A stretch of 64,000 bases of DNA from CAWKAV01 sp963847735 (lineage in GTDB: Bacteria > Desulfobacterota > Desulfuromonadia > Desulfuromonadales > BM103). The stretch lies in the NCBI GenBank assembly GCA_963847735.1, contig CAWKAV010000027.1, forward strand, positions 17,719 to 81,718, read 5' to 3'. The position numbers and the translations under genes are program-made. Below the pieces are notes generated by a model. That model had not been told where the DNA came from. It was given only the letters and a program-made list of their open reading frames with translations, and did no database searches. Below are positions 1 to 8,950 of the stretch, piece by piece. Position 1 is the first letter of the stretch. Each line of letters begins with the position of its first letter.

Positions 1-744
1 GTGCCGGGGGTTTGCGTAAAGTTCTTTGACAGGAGCGGTTTCCAGAATTGATCCGGCGTACATGATCGCAACCCGGTCGGCATTTTCGGCAACCACGCCG
101 AGATCGTGAGTGATCAGCAGGGTTGCCATGTTGTGCTCTGCCCTGATCTGGGCGAGCAGATCCATAATCTGGGCCTGGATGGTAACGTCCAGAGCCGTTG
201 TCGGTTCGTCGGCAATCAGCAATTGCGGGTCACAGGCCAGGGCCATGGCGATCATGACGCGCTGGCGCATGCCGCCGGAGAGTTGATGAGGATAATCCTT
301 GAGCCTCTGGCCGGCATCGGGCATGCCGACCTTGTGCAGAAGCTCTGCAGCTATCTCCGTGGCTTCGCTTTTATCGTGGCCCCGGTGCAACTGCAGTGTT
401 TCCATGATCTGGTCGCCTATGCGAAAGACCGGATTGAGCGAAGTCATTGGCTCCTGAAAAATCATGCCGATACGATTGCCTCGCACGCGGCGGATTTCCG
501 CTTCGGGGATCCGCAGCAGGTCGATACCATCGAAACGGATGTCGCCGCCAACGATGCGTCCCGGTTCAGGAACCAGACGCAACAGGGAGAGAGCGGTCAT
601 CGATTTGCCGCAACCTGATTCGCCCACCAGCGCTAGCGTTTCGCCGCGCTCGATGGTGAAATCAATGCCAGCGATGGCCTTGATCAGGCCTTCGCGGGTA
701 AAGAAATAAGTCTTCAGGTTGCTGACTTCAAGAAGTGTGCTCAT
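1..744 (-). CDS. Oligopeptide/dipeptide ABC transporter ATP-binding protein (partial, DppD/OppD type)
   Basis: This is the N-terminal 248 codons of an ABC ATPase that powers peptide or nickel-type uptake at the inner membrane; the C-terminus lies beyond the window edge. The translation begins MSTLLEVSNLKTYF. It shows Walker A GESGCGKS (residues 41-48), a Q-loop region with FQEPMTSLNP, the signature LSGGMRQR (about 154-161), Walker B LLIADEPTTALD and a switch ITHDLG. FQEPMTSLNP together with the signature is typical of the OppD/DppD branch. The family is usually about 320 residues, so roughly 80 are missing. The start is the ATG at 744-742. The substrate cannot be told without the neighbouring permease and binding-protein genes. 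Confidence 0.9.
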   Translation of the reverse strand, partial: MSTLLEVSNLKTYFFTREGLIKAIAGIDFTIERGETLALVGESGCGKSMTALSLLRLVPEPGRIVGGDIRFDGIDLLRIPEAEIRRVRGNRIGMIFQEPMTSLNPVFRIGDQIMETLQLHRGHDKSEATEIAAELLHKVGMPDAGQRLKDYPHQLSGGMRQRVMIAMALACDPQLLIADEPTTALDVTIQAQIMDLLAQIRAEHNMATLLITHDLGVVAENADRVAIMYAGSILETAPVKELYANPRH

Positions 745-861
745 GGTGTCCTGTTGACGGGGTCAGAAGTTAGCGCAAATGGAAGCATGCCCTCGCAGGG
801 GATGTCAATGCTAAAGACTATGCGAAAGACCGGAGCGCGGAACGCGTGACGCGGAAAACTT

Positions 862-891
862 TTGACATGTGATTGGTCTTTGTTGGCTATT
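862..891 (+). promoter_or_regulatory. Possible sigma-70-type promoter ahead of the PHP gene
   Basis: A perfect TTGACA lies at 862-867, with GCTATT at 886-891 after an 18-base spacer. Transcription would then start within the heptamer repeat. The -35 is good and the -10 is poor, so this is a suggestion only. Confidence 0.3.
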
Positions 892-930
892 CTCGTCTCT
901 CGTCTCTCGTCTCTCGTCTCTCGTCTCTCG
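891..930 (+). repeat. Heptamer tandem repeat (TCTCTCG)n
   Basis: Five complete TCTCTCG units follow a partial TCTCG with no mismatch over 40 bases. The array sits 51 bases upstream of the chosen PHP start. The unit is 7 bases, so changes in copy number would shift the frame of any upstream translation and alter promoter or leader spacing. No other array of this kind was seen in the window. Confidence 0.9.
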
Positions 931-981
931 ATTTGTGTTACCATTACCAAGTTCCACTCACTCATGAAAATGGTGATACCC

Positions 982-1842
982 ATGCACGAGCTGGTTGACC
1001 TCCACCTCCACAGTATTTTTTCCGATGGTGTCCTGACTCCGACGGAGCTGGTTGCCGAAGCTGCTTCGCTCGGTTTGCGTGCGATTGCGCTGGCTGACCA
1101 TGATAACGTGGATGGCATCCCGGAAGCGCTCTCTGCCGGACGTCAGTATGGCGTCGAGGTCATTCCGGCGGTTGAGCTTTCGGTTGTCTGGCAGGAGCTG
1201 AGCGATCTGCACCTGCTCGGTTATGCTTTCGATCATGAAAATAGCGCCTTGCAAAAGGCGCTTGGTGAATTCAGGGCATTCAGGGCCGGACGAAGTGAAC
1301 GCATCCTTGCCAATATCAATCTACAACTGGCGGAGGAAGGGCGGCAACCGCTCTTGTCTGCAGATATCAGACAGCGGGCTGGCGGCACAATCGGGCGACC
1401 GCACATCGGCCAGGTCCTGCTCGCTTCTGGTTACGCGCGAAGTATGGAGGACGCCTTCTTGCGTTACCTGGTGCCATGCAACGAACCGAAGCGCTTCTTC
1501 CCGATTGCCGAGGCGATCCGCCTGATTCACGATGCCGGTGGTTGTACGGTCCTGGCTCATCCGCCGTTTATTGGTGTCAGCGATGCACGGCTCGCGGAGC
1601 TGCTCGATGAGTTTATTGCCCTGGGTCTTGATGGCCTGGAAGCATACAATTCCGGCGCCAGCAACGATGGCATTGATCGCTACATAACTGTGGCGCGCCG
1701 GAAGGGCTTGATAGTGGCAGGTGGCTCCGATTTCCATCAGCCGATCAAGGGGGGAGTCGTGATGGGCGTCGGGCGCGGCAATCTGAAGATCCCATATCGT
1801 TGTGTGGAGGAGATTCGACAGGCTGCCGGTCGAAGGAATTGA
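982..1842 (+). CDS. PHP-domain phosphoesterase, TrpH/YciV (RNase AM) family
   Basis: This 286-residue protein is a PHP metallophosphoesterase. Family members include E. coli RNase AM (YciV), a 5'-3' exoribonuclease, and 3',5'-nucleoside bisphosphate phosphatases. Metal ligands are visible in order: DLHLHS near the N-terminus, ADHDN, the Glu of PAVELS, GRPHIG, LAHPP and the closing GGSDFH. The ATG at 982 is chosen because a weak GGTGAT lies just upstream and the length then fits the family. In-frame ATGs at 964 and 970, and a TTG at 862 whose translation would read through the heptamer repeat, are less likely. It stands alone, divergent from the ABC ATPase gene. The exact substrate is not determined by the sequence. 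Confidence 0.85.
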   Translation: MHELVDLHLHSIFSDGVLTPTELVAEAASLGLRAIALADHDNVDGIPEALSAGRQYGVEVIPAVELSVVWQELSDLHLLGYAFDHENSALQKALGEFRAFRAGRSERILANINLQLAEEGRQPLLSADIRQRAGGTIGRPHIGQVLLASGYARSMEDAFLRYLVPCNEPKRFFPIAEAIRLIHDAGGCTVLAHPPFIGVSDARLAELLDEFIALGLDGLEAYNSGASNDGIDRYITVARRKGLIVAGGSDFHQPIKGGVVMGVGRGNLKIPYRCVEEIRQAAGRRN

Positions 1843-1955
1843 CAGACAATAGAGGATTTATAGACAAGTAATTATCGTTTCCGTGACGGCCATTTCCATG
1901 GCGGTTCCCTGGTGAAATCCATGCCCCGTTTCGGGTCACGAACCCAACTCGCCAC

Positions 1956-2396
1956 TTACCGACCAAACTTCATGGTGCCGGTATCGTATGCCAGATCCAT
2001 ATAGAGATCATCATTGATGAAAAAGTAGATTTTCGCGGCATTCATGTCTTTGATAAAGGTTTGATCCCGTGAGTCCTCTGGGCACATTGCCCGCGTGGTG
2101 TGGGTCACCTCAAGCGTGATGTTTTTATCTTTTGCCGCATAGCTGCCGCCTCCACGGTTACAGTCGGCCTGAATGTTCAGTGTGCCATCCGAATGAAAGA
2201 TGACTGTATATCGGGAGGAGTCAACCGGGGCGGACTGCTGATCGTTGCTGTAAACGGTATGTTGCCATTTCCAGACGACACCGGTGATGTCACCAGCTTC
2301 CGGCACACCTCCGGCCTGGAGAGATTGGGTAATGAAAATGAAGCATGTGACAAGCATGCAAACCATAGGGAAACGGCTCAGATTTTGATATTGCAC
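1956..2396 (-). CDS. META-domain (HslJ-like) exported protein
   Basis: This 146-residue protein has a hydrophobic signal peptide (about residues 11-28, ending LQA) followed by one META domain, of the kind found in E. coli HslJ. Family features are the early GVVWKWQ strand, the YTVIFHSDGTL strand, the ADCNRGGGSY turn and TTRAMCPED. HslJ is linked to heat shock and novobiocin resistance, but the biochemical role of the domain is unknown. The start is a GTG at 2396 preceded by a strong GGAGG with a 9-base spacer. It is a single-gene unit on the minus strand, and its 5' end abuts a plus-strand Pro-rich remnant. Confidence 0.75.
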   Translation of the reverse strand: MQYQNLSRFPMVCMLVTCFIFITQSLQAGGVPEAGDITGVVWKWQHTVYSNDQQSAPVDSSRYTVIFHSDGTLNIQADCNRGGGSYAAKDKNITLEVTHTTRAMCPEDSRDQTFIKDMNAAKIYFFINDDLYMDLAYDTGTMKFGR

Positions 2397-2411
2397 GGCG
2401 GTATTCCTCCT

Positions 2412-2618
2412 CTGTTACCTAATTATCAAGGTTACCATTACCCCTACAATGGCTGGGGCAGAAGTCCCGTTTATATCTATGATCGTCCGGGTTACAAACC
2501 TCCCAGGCCTCTGGAATACAGACCCCCGGGAAACAGACTTCCGGACGTCAGGCCTCCCGGAAACAAGCCGCCGAGCATTGGCCGTCCTACGTTTGCCCTC
2601 GTCACAGGGCCAAGGTAA
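2412..2618 (+). pseudogene. Possible remnant of a Pro/Arg/Gly-rich secreted protein (C-terminal piece)
   Basis: The plus frame here encodes a low-complexity tail with repeated RPPGN and KPP motifs (RPPGNRLPDVRPPGNKPP), ending in a stop at 2616-2618. Such composition is common at the C-terminus of small exported proteins. Upstream, the same frame runs antisense through the META gene with no plausible start or signal peptide. It therefore looks like a truncated 3' remnant rather than a working gene. The compositional pattern could also be chance. The rest of 2397-2820 shows no other gene. Confidence 0.3.
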
Positions 2619-2820
2619 AGCATGACTGCCGAGAGCGCGATGCATGGATGAGGACGACTGATCTGGCCGACTTCATCTTACAGAAACCAACTTGAAAAAT
2701 CTTGATAAATGCCTGTTGTTCGGCACTTCCTGTGACGGCTAAATTGAGGCCGCATGCAGGTTGGGCGGTTTTTTGTGGCTGCGTTCTGACAGCTCATCAA
2801 AAACAGATTTTTATCACCAG

Positions 2821-3381
2821 TTACATCAAGAGATGTTCGAAAAGAATTTTGATGCCGATACCAATCAGGATGCACCCGCCAAAGATTTCTACACGAGCCC
2901 CCCAGCGACGGCCGATGCGATCGCCCAACAACATGCCGGCTACGGTGAGGATGCCGGCAACCAGGCCGATCACCAGGGAGGGCATCCAGATCGAGACGCC
3001 GATGACACTCAATGAAAAGCCGACCGCGAGAGCGTCAATGCTGGTGGCAATGGAGAGCATAACCAGACTTAATCCCCTGGTTGGATCACGGTCGTCAGCC
3101 TTTTCTTCATCATTGCAGGCCTCGTGAATCATGCGGCCACCGATCAGGGCCAGCAGGGTAAAGGCAATCCAGTGATCCCAGGACGAGACCCACTGGATGA
3201 TGGTTTGACCGGCCAGCCAGCCGATGACCGGCATCAGGGCTTGAAAAAGACCGAAGTGGAAACCGAGACGAAACAGATGCCGCCCGGTAAGGCGTGACAG
3301 GACCGTTCCGGTGCCAAGGGCGACGGCAAACGCGTCCATCGCCAGAGCCAGCGCCAGACCGAGTAAGGTTACGGCATCCAT
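2821..3381 (-). CDS. mntP: Manganese efflux pump MntP
   Basis: This 186-residue inner-membrane protein belongs to the MntP (formerly DUF204) family, which exports Mn2+ and protects against manganese excess. It has six predicted transmembrane helices and two pseudo-symmetric halves, each with an Asp-containing motif: AMDAFAVALG near residue 15 and SIDALAVG in the second half. A charged cytoplasmic loop (EACNDEEKADDRD) separates them. The length matches the family. The start is the ATG at 3381. The yybP-ykoY manganese riboswitch often precedes this family; I looked for its conserved bases in the roughly 200-base leader and did not see them. It is monocistronic, divergent from the DsbC-like gene. 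Confidence 0.9.
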   Translation of the reverse strand: MDAVTLLGLALALAMDAFAVALGTGTVLSRLTGRHLFRLGFHFGLFQALMPVIGWLAGQTIIQWVSSWDHWIAFTLLALIGGRMIHEACNDEEKADDRDPTRGLSLVMLSIATSIDALAVGFSLSVIGVSIWMPSLVIGLVAGILTVAGMLLGDRIGRRWGARVEIFGGCILIGIGIKILFEHLLM

Positions 3382-3579
3382 TTTGCTGTTATTCCCAATG
3401 GGGTTGCTGCTTTGGTGCGGTTCATGACCGCGAGTTATTACGGAAGATTGTCCGGAATGTCAATGCGTTAGGTCTTTCTGTCGTTCATCACTTGTCTAAT
3501 GGAGCAAGTATTGGTTACTATGTTCCCTTGATCATGTCAAATATCAACCGGTTTCAACATCGGAGAAAGATTAATTCTT

Positions 3580-4362
3580 ATGCGTTCATTCCTGATTCTG
3601 ACGGTCCTCCTGTTGTTTGCTCATGACACTTTTGCCATGTCTTCTGACGGCTGTGGTGCTGGTGCCTGCGCCGATTGCCATAGCCTCACCAGAGAAGAGA
3701 CCGCCCAGCTTCTCGGTGACATGGTCGACAAGGTCAATAAAGTCGAGTTCTCAGAAGTTCCTGGATTGTGGGTGGCGGAAGTCGAAAAAGATCAGAAGAA
3801 GCTGCCGATCTATATCGATTTTTCCAAACATTATCTGGTCTCCGGCAATATCGTGCGCCTGAACGACAAGGCCAACCTTACCCGGCAACGCAGCGTCATG
3901 ATGAACAGGGTTGATGTCAGCAAAATCCCCCTTCAGGATGCGTTGCTGCTTGGCAAATCATCGGCAAAAAACAAGGTCATTGTTTTTACCGACCCGGAGT
4001 GCCCCTTTTGCAGGAAACTTCACGAGGAGCTTAAAGAAGTTGTCAGACGCGACCCGGAGATTGCCTTCCTGATCAAACTCTACCCTCTCAAGATTCATCC
4101 AAATGCCTATGCGATCTCAAAGAGTATCGTCTGCAGTGCATCGATAGAGTATCTTGAAATGAGTTTTGCCGGCAAACCGGTGCCGTCGGCAACTTGCGAC
4201 ACTCCGGTGGTCGATCAGACCCTGGCCATTGCCAGCGATCTCGGCGTACGTTCCACACCGACCCTGATTCTGCCTGACGGGTTGGTCGTGCCGGGCTTCA
4301 AAGATGCTGACGCTCTTTTGTCGCTGATCGGCAAGAATATTGCGCAAGTCGTTGTGAAATAA
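3580..4362 (+). CDS. DsbC/DsbG-like thiol:disulfide interchange protein with an N-terminal CXXCH
   Basis: This 260-residue periplasmic thioredoxin-fold protein is probably a disulfide isomerase or reductase. A signal peptide spans residues 1-19 (ending DTFA). A Cys-rich stretch follows: CGAGACADCHSL, with C30-A-D-C33-H34 fitting the c-type haem motif CXXCH. A DsbC-like N-terminal domain comes next, then a thioredoxin fold with active site C141-P-F-C144 in the context FTDPECPFCRKL and a cis-Pro loop RSTPTLILP. Two further cysteines (SIVCSAS, SATCDT) resemble the structural pair of DsbC. The start ATG follows a GGAG with long spacing. Whether haem is attached is not known. Confidence 0.8.
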   Translation: MRSFLILTVLLLFAHDTFAMSSDGCGAGACADCHSLTREETAQLLGDMVDKVNKVEFSEVPGLWVAEVEKDQKKLPIYIDFSKHYLVSGNIVRLNDKANLTRQRSVMMNRVDVSKIPLQDALLLGKSSAKNKVIVFTDPECPFCRKLHEELKEVVRRDPEIAFLIKLYPLKIHPNAYAISKSIVCSASIEYLEMSFAGKPVPSATCDTPVVDQTLAIASDLGVRSTPTLILPDGLVVPGFKDADALLSLIGKNIAQVVVK

Positions 4363-4474
4363 TAATTATTCTGTCTCTTGCCTTTAGCTCATCTATCTGA
4401 TATGACAACCTACCGAAATGCTCGTTTTTAGACTTCGGACAAAGGTGGCAAAAGTTTCTCAGGAGGCAGGATTC

Positions 4475-5242
4475 ATGGGTTTGATGGATGGCAAGCGCGG
4501 CATCATTTTTGGGGTCGCCAATGAAAAAAGTATTGCCTGGGGTGTCGCCCAGCAGTTGCATGCGGCGGGAGCCGAGTTGGCTTTTACCTATCTGAACGAG
4601 GCTCTTGAAAAGCGTGTGCGCCCACTGGCTGCAAGCCTCGGTTCCACAATAATTCTGCCGTGTGATGTTGGGTCCGATGACGATATCACCGCTGTTTTTA
4701 AAGGCCTTGAGCAAGAGTGGAGCACGATCGATTTTGTCGTTCACGCGGTCGCTTTTGCCAATCGGGAGGATTTGAAAAACCCCTTCTCTCAGACCCGTCG
4801 CGAAGGCTTCACTCTGGCTATGGATATCAGCGCCTATTCGCTGATTGCCATGACCCGTTGTGCTTTGCCCCTGATGCCGGAAGGTGGCAGCATCGTCACC
4901 ATGAGCTACCTCGGTGCCGTGATGGCTGTGCCCGGTTATAATGTGATGGGGGTTGCCAAGGCGGCCCTGGAAGCCTCGGTTCGATATCTGGCGGCTGAAC
5001 TTGGCCCCAAAAAGATCCGTGTCAATGCAGTCTCCGCAGGGCCCATCAAAACCCTCGCGGCATCAGGTGTCGGTAATTTTAATGAAAAGCTGCACGTTAT
5101 GGAAGTGCGTAGCCCGCTGCGGCGGACGGTCACCCAGGAGGAGGTCGGCAAAGCCAGCCTCTATCTCCTCTCTGACCTCTCTTCCGGGGTCACCGGAGAA
5201 GTTCACTATGTCGATGGCGGCTTCAATATTTCCGCGGAGTGA
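4475..5242 (+). CDS. fabI: Enoyl-[acyl-carrier-protein] reductase (NADH) FabI
   Basis: FabI catalyses the last step of each fatty-acid elongation cycle, reducing trans-2-enoyl-ACP. The 255-residue protein is an atypical short-chain dehydrogenase: MDGKRGIIFGVANEKSIAWG is the nucleotide-binding start, FVVHAVAFANREDL follows, and the catalytic SYLGA ... YNVMGVAK carries the Tyr-x6-Lys spacing that defines FabI. The frame is open upstream to 4418, but the ATG at 4475 has AGGAGG eight bases before it and gives the family length. It is separate from the fab cluster at 18-24 kb. The inhibitor site characteristic of triclosan targets is present in outline. A terminator-like hairpin follows. Confidence 0.95.
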   Translation: MGLMDGKRGIIFGVANEKSIAWGVAQQLHAAGAELAFTYLNEALEKRVRPLAASLGSTIILPCDVGSDDDITAVFKGLEQEWSTIDFVVHAVAFANREDLKNPFSQTRREGFTLAMDISAYSLIAMTRCALPLMPEGGSIVTMSYLGAVMAVPGYNVMGVAKAALEASVRYLAAELGPKKIRVNAVSAGPIKTLAASGVGNFNEKLHVMEVRSPLRRTVTQEEVGKASLYLLSDLSSGVTGEVHYVDGGFNISAE

Positions 5243-5267
5243 GCATTGGTCTCGCAATTCAATTGTC

Positions 5268-5295
5268 AAAAAGGGTCCTCAGTGGGGCCTTTTTT
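5268..5295 (+). terminator. Rho-independent terminator after fabI
   Basis: AAAGGGTCC and GGGGCCTTT form a stem with one G-G mismatch and a five-base loop, followed by a T-run of six. It lies 25 bases after the fabI stop. Confidence 0.65.
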
Positions 5296-5417
5296 GCGTA
5301 TGGTTCCAACCGTATCAAAACAGAAATCAGAATACAGGAAACCGTCGTGTCTGAAGCTCTGTTCAGTGTCTTCCCGTTTCCTGCAAGCAGTATTCTAACC
5401 TTGAAGAGCCTTTCACC

Positions 5418-7055
5418 ATGATCTACGGCAGCACCACAGGACTCAAACCAAGCCAGATCAAGGCCCTGGAAAGAATCTATCAGCGACGCCTGCCCGCCAG
5501 TGAAGTGATGACCCCTGAGCTGGCCCGCTACCTGACAGAGCAGTCCAGGGAATTGCGCCGCCAGATCGGTTTGATTGTCGATCGGAGTGGCGAGGTCAAG
5601 TATGTTGTCCTCGGTGATGATCGCGGACTGGTCATTCCTGACCTGACCGATTTTGGCCTGGGCCGGAGCGGCCTGCGTGGCTTGCGTTGTTTCCATACGC
5701 ATCTCAAGGGTGAGCCGATATCCCAGGATGATCTTAACGATCTGGCGCTCTTGCGGCTTGATATGATGATCAGCATCGCCGTTGGCGAGGATGGCTTGCC
5801 GGGACAGATTCATTGTGCCCATCTGATTCCAGCCAATCTGGACGGACAGATTCACCTGCTGCAGAGAATTCCGTCAATATACAGCTGGAAGCTTGATTTT
5901 AGCGCCTTTATACGGGCTCTCGATGCCGAGCTGGAGCATTCGCGTTCGGCAACGGTCGATCTTGGTGACCGTCGGGAAAAGGCGATTCTGCTTTCGGTGA
6001 CCCAGGCCTCTCTCCGTGAAGTTGAAGATAGCCTGGATGAATTGGCTGAATTGGCCCGCACTGCTAATGTGGTTGTCCTCGACCGAATCATGCAACGCTC
6101 ACGCACGGTGAATCCGCGCACCTTGATAGGCGAAGGCAAGCTCAGGGAGGTTGTGATCAGCGCCTTGCATAAAGGGGCGACCCTGTTGGTTTTCGATCAG
6201 GACCTCAGCCCGGTCCAGGCCCGCACAATTGCCACCATGACGGATCTTAAAGTCCTCGATCGCAGCCAGTTGATTCTCGATATCTTTGCCCGCCGCGCAC
6301 ACACTCTGGACGGCAAGGTTCAGGTTGAACTTGCTCAACTCAAGTACATACTGCCGCGCTTGAGTGGCAAAGGAACGGCCATGTCGCGCCTGATGGGCGG
6401 AATTGGCGGACGCGGACCTGGTGAGACCAAGCTGGAGACAGATCGTCGCCGGATTCGCGATCGCATCAGCCGCCTGGAAAAACAGCTCGCTTCCCTGAGC
6501 AAGGGGCGTTTGCAACGACGCCAGAAGCGAATCAGGACCGGCGTGCCGATTGTCTCAATCGTCGGTTATACCAACGCCGGCAAGTCAACCTTGCTTAACG
6601 CGCTGACCCAGAGTGAGGTCTTTACTGAAGATCTGCTGTTTGCGACCCTGGACACCTCGACCCGCCGGCTGCGCTTTCCCAGGGAGCGCGAGGTGATTAT
6701 TACTGACACGGTTGGCTTTATCAGGCAGCTGCCGAAAAGTCTGATGGGGGCATTCAAGGCGACCCTTGAAGAACTGGTTGACGCGAACTTTCTTCTCCAT
6801 GTGGTTGATATCTCTAATCCTCGTTTCGAAGAGCAGATACGAGCAGTCGAACATATCCTGCAGGAACTCGATCTTCATGAAATCAGCAGGGTCCTGGTTT
6901 TTAACAAGATTGATCTGGTTCCTTATGAGGAGATAGATTCGCTCTGCCGGCGTTTTGATGCGATCGCAGTCAGTGCCTATCACAGGGAGAGCTTTACTGA
7001 TCTGCTACGGGAAATCGAAGAGCGTTGCTGGGGTGACGAGCTCCGGAGAAATTGA
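5418..7055 (+). CDS. hflX: Ribosome-associated GTPase HflX
   Basis: HflX binds the 50S subunit and splits or rescues stalled ribosomes. This 545-residue protein has the HflX-specific domain with TLIGEGKL and the glycine-rich GGIGGRGPGETKLE, a coiled linker rich in Arg/Lys, then a GTPase domain: G1 GYTNAGKST, G2 around LDTSTRRL, G3 DTVGFI and G4 NKID. It is longer than the usual 370-430 residues because of about 190 extra N-terminal residues, a known variant architecture in some proteobacteria. The start ATG at 5418 has only a weak upstream GAAGAG. It follows the fabI terminator and may share transcription with mltD, 50 bases on. Confidence 0.93.
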   Translation: MIYGSTTGLKPSQIKALERIYQRRLPASEVMTPELARYLTEQSRELRRQIGLIVDRSGEVKYVVLGDDRGLVIPDLTDFGLGRSGLRGLRCFHTHLKGEPISQDDLNDLALLRLDMMISIAVGEDGLPGQIHCAHLIPANLDGQIHLLQRIPSIYSWKLDFSAFIRALDAELEHSRSATVDLGDRREKAILLSVTQASLREVEDSLDELAELARTANVVVLDRIMQRSRTVNPRTLIGEGKLREVVISALHKGATLLVFDQDLSPVQARTIATMTDLKVLDRSQLILDIFARRAHTLDGKVQVELAQLKYILPRLSGKGTAMSRLMGGIGGRGPGETKLETDRRRIRDRISRLEKQLASLSKGRLQRRQKRIRTGVPIVSIVGYTNAGKSTLLNALTQSEVFTEDLLFATLDTSTRRLRFPREREVIITDTVGFIRQLPKSLMGAFKATLEELVDANFLLHVVDISNPRFEEQIRAVEHILQELDLHEISRVLVFNKIDLVPYEEIDSLCRRFDAIAVSAYHRESFTDLLREIEERCWGDELRRN

Positions 7056-7105
7056 CAAGCGGCGTATTTTTCGTGTAGCCTGAGCCCGCTCTTGGAGGTT
7101 TATAA

Positions 7106-8824
7106 ATGCGCTATTTGCAACTCATATGCTGTCTTTCGTCAGGCATCCTGCTGGCAAGCTGTATTTCAGGCCCTTCTATAATCTCGACTTCTGATCCTGC
7201 CATTGTGCCGACGGCAATTTTGCAGCAGGAGGATGGTGAAGCACCCGTTGCCTCCGCTTCGCGGAACGACGGACATGGTGATGAACTTCTGGAGGCTTCG
7301 CTCATACAAGGAATCGATGAGAGCGGTGAAGCGAATGAGGAGCCGCCTATCGATGAAGAGACCCTGGCTGATAACCAGCTTCTGCAAGGTTATGACCAGA
7401 CACCCCCTGAGGAACCGGGTGAAGTCCTCGCTCATGCCGAGCCTGTCTATGATTTTCCGGTCGTGGAGAACGACAAGGTTCGTTATTTTACCGATTACTT
7501 CAGTGGCAGAGCGAAGGAGACCTTCACGCTCTGGCTTGAGCGCTCCGGCCGCTACCTGCCGATGATGCGCAAAATTTTTGCCGAGGAGGGCTTGCCGCAG
7601 GATCTTGCCTACCTGGCGATGATTGAATCCGGTTTTAACGACAAGGCCTACAGCTGGGCTCATGCGGTGGGCCCCTGGCAATTTATTGAGGGTACCGGCC
7701 GTCGCTATGGTCTAAAGAATGACTGGTGGCATGACGAGCGTCGCGATCCCGAGAAGGCAACGCGTGCCGCGGCCCGCTTCCTCTCCGATCTTTACAAGGA
7801 TTTCGATGGTGACTGGTATCTGGCGGTGCCGTCCTATAATGCCGGCCCCGGCAAAATTCGCGAGGCAATCAAGCGCTACGAGACCAGGGATTTCTGGGAA
7901 CTTTCCCGCGGCAAGTATCTGAAGGAAGAGACTAAGAACTACCTTCCCAAACTGCTTGCGGTATTGCTGATCGCCAAGCAGCCCGAGAAGTATGGTTTTA
8001 CCGACCTTGAATATCATGAGCCGATTGCCTATGAAACCGTATTGCTGCCGAGCAGCACCGATGTCGAGGTCATTGCCCGATTGAGTGGCACGGATTACTC
8101 GTTGATCAAAAAGCTTAATCCTGAATTGAAGCGTTGGTGCACGCCGCCGGAAGTCAAGGATTACATGGTTCGCCTGCCCGTAGGCAGTGAGGAGCTATTT
8201 GCGGATAAATATTACCAGCTTCCCGAGCGGCAGCGGGCCAATTACGTACGCCATAAGGTCCGGTCGGGTGATACCCTGCTGGCCCTGTCGAAGCGTTACG
8301 GGGTGCGCGTGAACGATATCCAGCGTCTCAACAGTATTCGCAACGCGCGGACTCTACAGATTGGTGACAACCTGATTGTGCCGCTAAACCCGGACGCAAA
8401 CGGGTCGACCCCGCTTGCTGAACTCAAGGACGACTATAAGCGCTCACGAAAAGCTTCCTATACGGTGCGTTCCGGCGATTCACTCTGGAAGATTTCCCAG
8501 AAGTTTAATGTGACGGAAAGGCAGTTGCGGGTCTGGAACAAGCTTGGCTGGAGCAATGTTATACGGCCCGGACAGCGTCTCATTGTCTCGGGCAAGGCAG
8601 TTTCGAACAGCGTCGCTCAAAGTGGTGCCGCTGCGGTCGAAAGGTCCGACACTTTAAAAAAGGTGGTCTACAAGGTTCGCTCCGGAGATACTCTCTGGGC
8701 GATCGGCCGTGAGTTTGCGGTTGACGCGCGACAGATCCTCAGGTGGAACAACCTGGCTGAAAATCATGTGCTTCAACCGGGGGAACAGCTGACCCTGCAT
8801 GTGAGTAGCAGCCATCGTGGTTGA
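7106..8824 (+). CDS. mltD: Membrane-bound lytic murein transglycosylase D (lipoprotein, three LysM domains)
   Basis: This lipoprotein cleaves peptidoglycan glycan strands, forming 1,6-anhydro-muropeptides. The 572-residue protein has a lipobox (LLASC, Cys at about residue 19), a low-complexity acidic linker, a family-1 SLT domain with the catalytic Glu in MIESGFN (about residue 173), AVGPWQF and YNAGPGKI, and three C-terminal LysM modules starting near residues 380, 451 and 520, each with RSGDTL or RSGDSL. GGAGG seven bases before the ATG fixes the start. E. coli MltD has two LysM repeats; three is common in deltaproteobacteria. It lies downstream of hflX. Confidence 0.92.
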   Translation: MRYLQLICCLSSGILLASCISGPSIISTSDPAIVPTAILQQEDGEAPVASASRNDGHGDELLEASLIQGIDESGEANEEPPIDEETLADNQLLQGYDQTPPEEPGEVLAHAEPVYDFPVVENDKVRYFTDYFSGRAKETFTLWLERSGRYLPMMRKIFAEEGLPQDLAYLAMIESGFNDKAYSWAHAVGPWQFIEGTGRRYGLKNDWWHDERRDPEKATRAAARFLSDLYKDFDGDWYLAVPSYNAGPGKIREAIKRYETRDFWELSRGKYLKEETKNYLPKLLAVLLIAKQPEKYGFTDLEYHEPIAYETVLLPSSTDVEVIARLSGTDYSLIKKLNPELKRWCTPPEVKDYMVRLPVGSEELFADKYYQLPERQRANYVRHKVRSGDTLLALSKRYGVRVNDIQRLNSIRNARTLQIGDNLIVPLNPDANGSTPLAELKDDYKRSRKASYTVRSGDSLWKISQKFNVTERQLRVWNKLGWSNVIRPGQRLIVSGKAVSNSVAQSGAAAVERSDTLKKVVYKVRSGDTLWAIGREFAVDARQILRWNNLAENHVLQPGEQLTLHVSSSHRG

Positions 8825-8950
8825 AAACCCTTCCCCGTCTTTTGCCTCTCGAAATCCACGTACATTGTTTTGACAAGTCCGGGGCAGGCTGATAGAATGC
8901 GCCGTTTCGAATCAATTAGACCTGCATCAGGTTGAAAGGACTTTGTCTCC

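Noticed and set aside
3382..3579. yybP-ykoY manganese riboswitch before mntP
   Set aside because: The conserved loops were not found in the minus-strand leader.
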